Assembly (NCBI RefSeq): GCF_900119705.1
Contig: NZ_LT632322.1
Span: forward strand, 806,001-870,000
Direction of reading: 5' to 3'
DNA length: 64,000 nucleotides
Source: Murdochiella vaginalis
Lineage (GTDB): Bacteria > Bacillota > Clostridia > Tissierellales > Peptoniphilaceae
Made by a program: the position numbers and the translations under genes. Positions within the stretch are counted from its first letter, which is position 1; the number at the start of each line of letters is the position of its first letter. Of the stretch, positions 45,053-55,123 are shown in pieces. A model generated the notes under the pieces. That model worked only from the letters and a program-made list of their open reading frames with translations, ran no database searches and was not told where the DNA came from.

Positions 45053-46282
45053 ATGATGACGTTACGCATTGATGCAGAGACGATTATCCATGAGGCAATC
45101 GCATCACAGCGACCGGAAGAATCTGTAAAAAACGAACTCTACAAAATTATTGAGAAGATGCGTTCGGTATTTATTGTTGCTGTAGGTAAGGCGGCTTGGT
45201 CTATGGCCAGCTCTGCGGCAGAAGTTATTGGAGATCGCCTTATAGCGGGAATCGTTATCACTAAATATGGTCATATTGAAGGTCAAATCCCAAAGATTAC
45301 ATGCTATGAAGCTGGACATCCCATACTTGATCAGAATGGCTTATATGCTACACAGAAAGCCATCAATCTAGTAAGTGATCTTCACGAGGAGGATCATGTT
45401 GTCTTCCTGCTTTCAGGAGGAGCATCAGCATTATTTGAAAAGCCCCTCATATCCCTTGAAGAATTGAACGAAGTTAACAGACAGCTTTTAGCTTCCGGCG
45501 CAAGCATTCAAGAAATAAATACGATTCGCAAGCGTCTTTCCGGCGTGAAAGGCGGACGGTTTGCCAAATTGTGTGAACCTGCGAAAGTGACATCCATCAT
45601 TTTGAGTGATGTTCTCGGTGATCGACCGGATATGATTGGATCAGGTCCTACAATCCAGGACGAATCAACTTCGGATGAGGCGAAGAAAATTGCAGATCGC
45701 CTCCACTTGAACTTATCTTTGGAGGCCCGCCAATTGCTTGAATGCGAAATACCAAAACAATTTTCGAATGTATCTAATATTGTCATCGGCTCGGTATCTT
45801 CTCTTGTAAACAAAGCGATTACAGTCGCTTCAAATCTTGGGTATGAGCTCGTCCTACTTTCGGATTGTTTTGATGTGGAAGCTAAGGAATTGGGGAGAGT
45901 ACTTGGCTGTATTGCTCGAAGCAATCAGAAGAAATCCAACGTTGCATTTATATCCGGTGGAGAAACGATTGTTCATCTTACGGGTAACGGAAAAGGTGGA
46001 CGAAACCAAGAAGTAGCACTTAGTGCAGCGCAAAAGATTGCTGGCATGAAAAATGTTCTCATATTTAGTGTCGGATCCGACGGAACCGATGGCCCTACCG
46101 ATGCAGCCGGCGGAATGGTTGACGGTACAACAGCCCTAATGCTTCACAAAAAAGGAATTTCAATTTCGGATAGTTTAGAAAATAATGATGCATATCATGC
46201 TTTGAAAGCAGTAAATGGACTCATTATGACTGGTCCCACAGGAACCAATGTGAATGATCTAGCAGTAATTTTGATGGGATAG
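45053..46282 (+). CDS. Glycerate 2-kinase (MOFRL/GckA family)
   Basis: A 409-residue kinase. The N-terminal DUF4147 half has VFIVAVGKAAWSMASSAAEV and VFLLSGGASALFEKPL; the C-terminal MOFRL half has GKGGRNQEVALSAA and SVGSDGTDGPTDAAGGMVD. It converts glycerate to 2-phosphoglycerate, bringing carbon into lower glycolysis. ATGATG start with AGGAGG before it. It is the last gene before the second structured element. Confidence 0.92.
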   Translation: MMTLRIDAETIIHEAIASQRPEESVKNELYKIIEKMRSVFIVAVGKAAWSMASSAAEVIGDRLIAGIVITKYGHIEGQIPKITCYEAGHPILDQNGLYATQKAINLVSDLHEEDHVVFLLSGGASALFEKPLISLEELNEVNRQLLASGASIQEINTIRKRLSGVKGGRFAKLCEPAKVTSIILSDVLGDRPDMIGSGPTIQDESTSDEAKKIADRLHLNLSLEARQLLECEIPKQFSNVSNIVIGSVSSLVNKAITVASNLGYELVLLSDCFDVEAKELGRVLGCIARSNQKKSNVAFISGGETIVHLTGNGKGGRNQEVALSAAQKIAGMKNVLIFSVGSDGTDGPTDAAGGMVDGTTALMLHKKGISISDSLENNDAYHALKAVNGLIMTGPTGTNVNDLAVILMG

Positions 46283-46333
46283 GATGGAAGTTGGTTAATG
46301 GAGCTATTGCCCCGGTCCACCCTCTTTCCACAA

Positions 46334-46474
46334 CAAAGCCACCCCATCCGCTAGCCGCCTCTTCGACGAGCCACTACCACACTATCAGAACCGTAGCGAC
46401 GAGGAGAAGCGAGCGGATGGGGTTGCTTTGTCTGGACGAGGAGAAGTAAGCGGCAAGCTAACGGGGTGGCTTTG
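46334..46474. repeat. Structured inverted-repeat element, copy B (composite)
   Basis: A left arm CAAAGCCACCCC plus ATCCGCT (46334-46352) has two possible right arms: AGCGGATGGGGTTGCTTTG (46412-46430, perfect for AGCGGATGGGG and GCTTTG) and GGGGTGGCTTTG (46463-46474, perfect over 12 bp, with GCGGCAAGC at 46450 against GCTAGCCGC at 46350). Between lie CTCTTCGACGAG and two copies of GACGAGGAGAAG (first copy continuing GCGAGCG), the strings shared with copy A; the inner stem differs (CTAC/GTAG). It sits between two convergent genes and may also terminate both. Confidence 0.75.
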
Positions 46475-46501
46475 CCTATCGAATGTCAGGAACGTCCTTT
46501 A

Positions 46502-47428
46502 TTAGGGCAAGATTTTTCCGGAGGCTAAATACAGTTCGTACCACTCCTGATGCGTGAGGCGGATGTTCATGGCCTCTGCGGATTCTTTGAGGTGTTCGGG
46601 ATTCATGGTGCCAACGATGACTTGCATATTTGCGGGATGGCGTAAAATCCAGGCGAGGGCAATGGCGGCTTTGGTAACGTGATAGCGGTCCGCCAGCTTC
46701 GCAAGGGCGGCATTGAGTTCCGGATAATCGGGATGATCCAGGAAGCATCCGCCGATCATACCGTATTGCAGGGGCGACCATGCCTGAATGGTGATGTCGT
46801 GCAGGCGGCAATAATCCAACAGACCGTTATCGCGATCGATGGAACGATCCGTGGAAAGATTGTTGAGATAAAGCGACTGGTCGATGAGCTGCGATTGCTC
46901 CAGCGATAATTGCAGCTGGTTAATAATCAGCGGTTGACGGACTGTTTTACGAAGCACTTCCAGCGTCATCGGCGGGACATTGCTCACACCGAAATGGCGC
47001 ACTTTGCCGGATTCCGATAGAAGATCAAAGGCTTCAGCGATTTCTTCGGGATCATAGAGCAGATCCGGGCGATGCAGAAGCAAAATGTCCAGATAGTCCA
47101 GCTGCATGCGACGCAGACTGTCCTCCACGCTTTCCAGAATGTTCTCCTTCGTCCAGTCGAATTCATTGCGCTCGAAGCAGAGTCCACATTTAGTCTGAAT
47201 CAAGAGCTCTTCCCGAGAAAGACCGGAAGCCTTTAAAGCCTCGCCGAAGCGCGTTTCGGCAACTCCCTGGGTATAGCAGGTGGCGTTGTCGAAGAAGTTG
47301 ATACCTAGGTCCACAGCCGTTTGTAGCATCGTCGCTGCCTTTTGTACGGACAGATCCGGCATGCGCATACAGCCGAGAATCATGCGAACGGCATTTTGCG
47401 GGCCATTTTTAATTTGGATGGTACGCAT
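46502..47428 (-). CDS. Aldo/keto reductase (YdhF-like)
   Basis: A 308-residue NADPH enzyme with the (beta/alpha)8 fold. The catalytic tetrad is visible: Asp and Tyr in INFFDNATCYTQG, Lys in IQTKCG, His in LLLHRPD. GVSNVPP and the C-terminal VIVGTMNPEHL are the cofactor segments. ATG start with AAAGAAAGGAAG upstream on the minus strand. Substrate unknown; GC content is that of the main chromosome, unlike the cluster before it. Confidence 0.92.
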   Translation of the reverse strand: MRTIQIKNGPQNAVRMILGCMRMPDLSVQKAATMLQTAVDLGINFFDNATCYTQGVAETRFGEALKASGLSREELLIQTKCGLCFERNEFDWTKENILESVEDSLRRMQLDYLDILLLHRPDLLYDPEEIAEAFDLLSESGKVRHFGVSNVPPMTLEVLRKTVRQPLIINQLQLSLEQSQLIDQSLYLNNLSTDRSIDRDNGLLDYCRLHDITIQAWSPLQYGMIGGCFLDHPDYPELNAALAKLADRYHVTKAAIALAWILRHPANMQVIVGTMNPEHLKESAEAMNIRLTHQEWYELYLASGKILP

Positions 47429-47549
47429 CGTTTTCTTCCTTTCTTTTTCGCACAGTAAGCGGGCTTTCCGCTTTGTGCTGACGACTGTCTATTACCCTAT
47501 TTTCCGAGCATGCGCACTCTCCTTTCGGCAAGGATGCGAGAGAAGTTGA

Positions 47550-50497
<2,948 letters not shown>

Positions 50498-50650
50498 AAT
50501 AGCGCTTTTCATGTTCCCTTATGCGTCGAATGGGTAAGAGTACACTGCAAATGAATTGGCAGAAGAAGGTCGATGGGAAAAGGAAATTTTTGCAGAGTCT
50601 CTTTTTGGATGAGATGTATCGTTTCCAATAAATGGAAGAAAGGAACCATC

Positions 50651-51202
50651 ATGAAAGCAGAAGACTATATTATTGAGCAAGTACCAAAGCTGTATACCAT
50701 TATTGCCTTAAAGGTTTTTCGTCATACCCCGAATGTTGTGTTTGACGTGATGCCGACGAAGCTCATTCCACGCGTTGACGGCTTGGATCGTGTGATTCAC
50801 ACGGGGCCGGCGATCAGTCCGGGATCGGTCGGCGATGTTAAGCGTCCGTGGTATATGCATCCGGCGCAGTGGGACAACCTCTTTGTTCTCTATGGAGAGC
50901 GTCATGTGGAGTTATATACGCCGGAACATGGTAAGGTGGAAGACTTCATTGTCACGCCGGACTATATTGAGCATAACGGTAAGCGCGTGCTGGATGGCGG
51001 CGGCATCCTGATCTGGCCGACCTATGTATTTCACCGTGTTCAATCCGGACCGGAAGGCTCACGCTCGATCAACCTCGCCACGCGCGAAGAGGGAATCGAT
51101 ATGCGCAATAATTTCGATATTTACGATCTGAACGTGGAGACAGGCGAGTACCGTGTCATTCGGGAAGGATACAAAGATCAGAACATGGATGGCGTGCAGT
51201 AG
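50651..51202 (+). CDS. Cupin-like protein of unknown function
   Basis: A 183-residue protein with beta-rich sequence and a probable cupin barrel: WYMHPAQWDNLFVLYGERHVELYTPEHGK (His pair) and GGGILIWPTYVFHRVQSGPEGSRSINLATR (second motif with His). A metal site formed by these histidines is plausible. ATG start with AAAGGAACC upstream. No signal peptide. No operon partner. I do not recognise a named family. Confidence 0.6.
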   Translation: MKAEDYIIEQVPKLYTIIALKVFRHTPNVVFDVMPTKLIPRVDGLDRVIHTGPAISPGSVGDVKRPWYMHPAQWDNLFVLYGERHVELYTPEHGKVEDFIVTPDYIEHNGKRVLDGGGILIWPTYVFHRVQSGPEGSRSINLATREEGIDMRNNFDIYDLNVETGEYRVIREGYKDQNMDGVQ

Positions 51203-51248
51203 TAAGCGGCAATCTTTAAAAACGCATTGTGCGCGAAAAGGATATGGT

Positions 51249-51291
51249 AAAAGCAGCTCCACAGAAATGTTACAGAGGGGGCTGCTTTTTT
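51249..51291 (+). terminator. Terminator after the cupin-like gene
   Basis: AAAAGCAGCTCC (51249-51260) pairs with GG(G)GGCTGCTTTT before a T6 run. Confidence 0.88.
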
Positions 51292-51330
51292 CATAGAAAG
51301 TTTTATACTGTCCTACAGGAGGATTGTATC

Positions 51331-52293
51331 GTGAAGAAAAATTGGTTTGTTGTGTTGCTCATCGCGGGATTATCCATGCTGGCCGTTCGCATGGTCGGTG
51401 AGCCGGTAGTGTACACGGGCCTGATTGCAGCATATTTTGGCGTCCTGTTAAGCGGCATGCTGTCCAACCGCTTCATTGGCGCAATAACCGGGGGCGCAAC
51501 CATTGGACTCGGCCTTCTCGTCCGTCGATTTTGGCAAGAAATTCCCACGTTCAAGCCAAAGAAAATGGCCACTTGGACAGCGAATAATGAACAGTTCACG
51601 GCATTCATCGGCCAGTATTGGTGGGTGCTCCTACTTGGCGGTTTCGCCTTGGGCTTTCTGGCGGGATTCTTGGGTGAAGCGCTGGAGCGGCGGGGAAGGA
51701 TGCCGCAGCATAAGGATGAGGACGAAATTACAAAGCCTCTTTCTGCGGCGCAGTATTTTACTCCGAAGCACATTGCGCAAATGTCCATTTTTATCGCCAT
51801 CGGCGTCGTCATCAATTCCATGCGTGTCGGCTTTTTGAGCTTTGGCGGATTGCCGATTGTACTTTCGGGCTATATTTTTGGCCCTGTCGGCGGCTTTATC
51901 ATTGGCGGAGTCACGGATTTGGTGGCCTTTTTGGTTCGCCCCTCTTCCTACGGCTTTAATTTAGCTTTTACGCTGACCTCAGCGCTGACCGGTGCGATTC
52001 CGGTACTGGTGACGGACGCATTGGGCGGAAAAAAGGTCCTTACGTTCTGGCGCGTGCTGGTTGGCGTCGTGATTGGTCAGTTCCTGACCTCTGTTATTTT
52101 GGTGCCTCTTTTCATGTCCCTTTTCATAGGAGAAGCGGCGGCCAAGGCGACTTTCTTCCGTGCGCTTGTCAAGCAGACATTCAGCGCACCGGTCTATGCG
52201 GTATTGGTTTTGTCGTTGATGCAGGCGCTCGCTAAATCCGGCCGAATGCGTACCTATTCGTCGCGACTGGCGCCATTACGGAAGAACATATAG
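51331..52293 (+). CDS. folT: ECF transporter S component, folate family
   Basis: A 320-residue membrane protein. The C-terminal ~170 residues match FolT-type S components (IAIGVVINSMRVGFLSFGGLPIVLSGYIFGPVGGFIIGGVTDLVAFLVRP). The N-terminal ~130 residues add about four helices and a charged loop, longer than most FolT proteins (about 170-200). GTG start with AGGAGGA 7 bases upstream. It needs the shared EcfAA'T module, encoded elsewhere. Folate as substrate follows from the family. Confidence 0.82.
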   Translation: MKKNWFVVLLIAGLSMLAVRMVGEPVVYTGLIAAYFGVLLSGMLSNRFIGAITGGATIGLGLLVRRFWQEIPTFKPKKMATWTANNEQFTAFIGQYWWVLLLGGFALGFLAGFLGEALERRGRMPQHKDEDEITKPLSAAQYFTPKHIAQMSIFIAIGVVINSMRVGFLSFGGLPIVLSGYIFGPVGGFIIGGVTDLVAFLVRPSSYGFNLAFTLTSALTGAIPVLVTDALGGKKVLTFWRVLVGVVIGQFLTSVILVPLFMSLFIGEAAAKATFFRALVKQTFSAPVYAVLVLSLMQALAKSGRMRTYSSRLAPLRKNI

Positions 52294-52302
52294 GAGAAAA
52301 TA

Positions 52303-52986
52303 TTGAAAGAAATGCAGATGTCCGAATCCATGCGCGCGGGGTTGCTGTTGGCGCTTGCCGGCGGAGCCATGGATGCCCATTCGTATCTGTTTCGCGGCAA
52401 TGTGTTTTCCAATGCACAGACGGGCAATGTCCTTCTGTTTGGCGTGCATGCGGCGCAAGGAGAATTTTCGCTTGCATTGGCACATCTTTGGCCCATCTTA
52501 GCTTTTGTGACGGGGATTTTTTTGGCGGATCACATTCGCCATCGTTGGTCATTTTCCCGTCTCCATTGGCGACAGTGGGCGTTGACGGTTGAAATAGTGT
52601 TGCTTTTTATCGTAAGCAATATGTCCAACGCCTGGGATTCGCTTGCCAATGCCTTGTTATCGCTAGCATGCGGCATTCAGGTGGAAAGCTTCCGCTCGAT
52701 CCATGGCCGTTCGGTCGCGACTACCATGCTCATTGGCAATCTTCGCAGCTTTACCGCTGCACTCGAGACGTTTTTTCGCGAGCGCTCGCAAGACGCGTTA
52801 CGGCACATGGGACTCTATAGTGGCTTAATTATCAGCTTTGTGTTGGGTGCCATTATCGAAAGCCGACTCATTGACAGGCTCGGTGCGCCATCCATCCTTT
52901 TTTGCGTCATTCTTTTGGGCATTGTTTTCCGCTTGTTGTCGGATAAGCGGGAACAAGAAACCTTTGCGGAGGAGAATCGCAAATGA
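52303..52986 (+). CDS. DUF1275 (YoaK-like) membrane protein
   Basis: A 227-residue membrane protein with about six helices. Family marks are AGGAMDAHSYLFRGNVFSNAQTGNVLLF and LSLACGIQVESFRSIHGRSVATTMLIGNLRS. Function of DUF1275 proteins is not established. Start TTG at 52303 is 7 bases after AGGAG, although the ATGs at 52312 and 52318 are also possible. It follows folT by 9 bp and may be co-transcribed. Confidence 0.85.
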   Translation: MKEMQMSESMRAGLLLALAGGAMDAHSYLFRGNVFSNAQTGNVLLFGVHAAQGEFSLALAHLWPILAFVTGIFLADHIRHRWSFSRLHWRQWALTVEIVLLFIVSNMSNAWDSLANALLSLACGIQVESFRSIHGRSVATTMLIGNLRSFTAALETFFRERSQDALRHMGLYSGLIISFVLGAIIESRLIDRLGAPSILFCVILLGIVFRLLSDKREQETFAEENRK

Positions 52987-53045
52987 GCGAAGCATAACGC
53001 ACGACGTATTGAAAACGAAAACGATAGAAAATAGAAAGAGAAACC

Positions 53046-53828
53046 ATGACAGAACAAGTGCTTTTAGGAATTTTGATTCCTTTTATAGGAACCACGCTCG
53101 GCTCCGCATGTGTCTATTTTATGCGAGGAGAAATGAACCGAAAGGTAGAGCGCGCGCTGCAGGGCTTTGCTGCCGGCATCATGATCGCCGCTTCGGTTTG
53201 GAGCCTGCTCATTCCGGCGATGGAGCAATCGGAGGCCCTTGGAAAATGGGCTTTTGTTCCGGCCGTCGTCGGGCTGATGGCGGGCGTGTTGTTCCTTCTT
53301 CTATTGGATCACGTTATTCCGCATCAACACTTAAACAGCGATGCGCCGGAAGGCCCCAATGTCCCCTTGGCCAAAAACAAAAAAATGTTCTTAGCCGTTA
53401 CCTTGCATAATATTCCGGAAGGAATGGCGGTAGGCGTTGTATTGGCAGGTTTGCTGGCGGGCGTGGAAGGTATTACTGCGAGTGGGGCATTGGCGCTGGC
53501 ACTTGGCATCGCGATTCAGAATTTTCCCGAAGGCGCCATCATCTCGATGCCGCTGCATGCCGGGGGCATGAAACGCCATCATGCGTTTTGGTACGGTACA
53601 CTTTCCGGCGCCGTTGAGCCGCTGGGCGCGGCATTGACCCTTTTTGCCACCGGGCTGGTCGTACCCATTTTGCCTTATCTGTTAAGCTTTGCGGCCGGAG
53701 CGATGCTCTATGTGGTCGTCGAAGAATTGATTCCGGAAATGAGCGAAGGGGAACATTCCAACATCGGCCCCATCGCCTTCGCCGTGGGCTTTGCCGTGAT
53801 GATGGCCTTGGATGTGGCACTCGGGTAA
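53046..53828 (+). CDS. ZIP-family metal transporter
   Basis: A 260-residue membrane protein with eight helices. The binuclear metal site is visible as TLHNIPEGMAVG (helix 4) and IQNFPEGAIISMP (helix 5). A His-containing loop (HVIPHQHLNSD) lies between helices 3 and 4. GufA/ZupT-type proteins import Zn2+, Fe2+ or Mn2+. ATG start with AAAGAGAAACC upstream. Confidence 0.92.
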   Translation: MTEQVLLGILIPFIGTTLGSACVYFMRGEMNRKVERALQGFAAGIMIAASVWSLLIPAMEQSEALGKWAFVPAVVGLMAGVLFLLLLDHVIPHQHLNSDAPEGPNVPLAKNKKMFLAVTLHNIPEGMAVGVVLAGLLAGVEGITASGALALALGIAIQNFPEGAIISMPLHAGGMKRHHAFWYGTLSGAVEPLGAALTLFATGLVVPILPYLLSFAAGAMLYVVVEELIPEMSEGEHSNIGPIAFAVGFAVMMALDVALG

Positions 53829-53859
53829 AACGAAAAACGAGAGGAACAGAATAACATTG

Positions 53860-53901
53860 AAAAAGGCGACATCGAAATTTCCACTTCGATGTCGCCTTTT
53901 G
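53860..53901 (+). terminator. Terminator between convergent ZIP and hydrolase genes
   Basis: AAAAGGCGACATCGAA and TTCGATGTCGCCTTTT form 16 perfect pairs around an 8-nt loop; A/T ends allow use from both strands. Confidence 0.95.
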
Positions 53902-53928
53902 TAATCGAGTGAAAGGAGAGGGTGGCAA

Positions 53929-55029
53929 TTACTGCGAAACGGGATTTGTTAACGGGAGAAGAAACGCCAGCGCCGCCGCGTTGCTCTTTGCGACGACTTC
54001 CTTGTAGGGTGCCGTATCCAAGAAACCGTCGAGCATCTTGGTGCCGATAGGGGACACGTTGCGAAGATCGGAAAGCCCCAGATGGCCGGCACCTTCGATG
54101 TGCACCGAAACCCACTTTTCTGAGGGATGGTTGAGCATTTTAACATTCGTATCGTATTCTGTTCCGGCCATGTTGGGAAGCCGCGGCCAAAGGGCATCCG
54201 AGTAAATATTTAAGACCGGGAGGGGATAGTCCTCTTGCACATAGCGGAATTGATTGTCATTGACGTCCAGGATATCGCAGAAATAGGGCGATTCCAGAGC
54301 GATGACGCCTTTCAAATCGGAAGCACGCTTGCGTCCGATTTCCAGCGCTGCTGCCCCGCCAAGGGAATGGCCGCTAAGAAAAATCTGCCGGGCATCGATA
54401 TTTTTTTGCACCGCTTCCGGTAAGGCTCCGTTCTGTAGAGCATCGAGTAGAAACGTCATGTCCCCAACCTGCATCCCGACCCAGGTGCGAAAGCGAGACA
54501 ACTGGGCGGAACGCGGAAGGTCATGGGGATTGGTCATCACGTCTTTCATAAAGGTGAGATCGATAGGGATGGATCGACCATCGGAGAGTTTGGTGGAAAT
54601 ACTGTGATAGGGATGGGACATCGCCAAGACCATATAACCATTAGAGGCTATGGTTTCGCACAGAATCGTATTGGCATTTTCACCGCCAAAGGCGCCGGGA
54701 GAATAGAGCACGACGGGCAGGGGAGTTGAAGGGAGTGTTTTCGGCATCCACACGCAAACCGGAAATTCGCGAAGGCCGGATTCGGTTTGTTCCGCCGGTT
54801 CCGTACAGGGGCGCTTCAAAAAGAAGCGTGTGGTTTGCACTTGGTCTTCAACGCCGGAGGAAATTTGCCCAAACGGGGGAAAGAGAAATAGACCCAAGAA
54901 GATCATTTGTAAAAAGATTGTACCGAGAAGGAGCACAAGTTTCTTCAGCCATGGTCGGATTCGCTTCCGGATGACGACGACCATGGCTACTAACGCAAGA
55001 AGCAAAAAGATGAAAAAAAAGATGAGCAT
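53929..55029 (-). CDS. Membrane-anchored alpha/beta hydrolase (PAF-acetylhydrolase/lipase-like)
   Basis: A 366-residue protein. The N-terminus has two membrane helices (LIFFFIFLLLALVAMVVVI and LVLLLGTIFLQMIFLGLFLF). The hydrolase domain follows, with the nucleophile elbow FLSGHSLGGAAAL (Ser), VIALESPYF, and a late catalytic His in VHIEGAGHLGLSD. The Gly-rich PVVLYSPGAFGG forms the oxyanion loop. ATG at 55029 follows AAGGAG; 23 further in-frame upstream codons lack a ribosome site. Probably a lipid or ester hydrolase acting outside the membrane. Confidence 0.82.
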   Translation of the reverse strand: MLIFFFIFLLLALVAMVVVIRKRIRPWLKKLVLLLGTIFLQMIFLGLFLFPPFGQISSGVEDQVQTTRFFLKRPCTEPAEQTESGLREFPVCVWMPKTLPSTPLPVVLYSPGAFGGENANTILCETIASNGYMVLAMSHPYHSISTKLSDGRSIPIDLTFMKDVMTNPHDLPRSAQLSRFRTWVGMQVGDMTFLLDALQNGALPEAVQKNIDARQIFLSGHSLGGAAALEIGRKRASDLKGVIALESPYFCDILDVNDNQFRYVQEDYPLPVLNIYSDALWPRLPNMAGTEYDTNVKMLNHPSEKWVSVHIEGAGHLGLSDLRNVSPIGTKMLDGFLDTAPYKEVVAKSNAAALAFLLPLTNPVSQ

Positions 55030-55123
55030 ACAAATCTCCTTATGATTCCTGTTTTCTAGCGTCAGTCTATCTTTTTCGTAGCCGAAGCAACCGTCCATGG
55101 CAGGTTGTCTTTATTGCAACGCA

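Larger units (their letters stand above)
36011..46475. other. AT-richer catabolic gene cluster bounded by the two structured elements (putative island)
   Basis: From about 36.1 kb the sequence becomes visibly AT-richer, third codon positions shift to A/T, and this stops at about 46.3 kb. The two copies of the structured element lie at the two ends in opposite orientation. Ten functionally linked genes fill the segment. No integrase, transposase or tRNA attachment site is seen, so acquisition by homologous exchange between elements, or plain operon transfer, are both open. GC was judged by eye only. Confidence 0.45.

Noticed and set aside
36011-46475. Classical mobile element
   Set aside because: No transposase, integrase, phage gene, att duplication or tRNA target was found, so only a putative transferred segment is reported.
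51203-51330. Folate (THF) riboswitch before the FolT gene
   Set aside because: Only a terminator of the upstream gene is seen; no THF aptamer landmarks.
53929-54115. Other frames over the hydrolase gene and its 3' region
   Set aside because: They are shadows of the convergent genes and the terminator.
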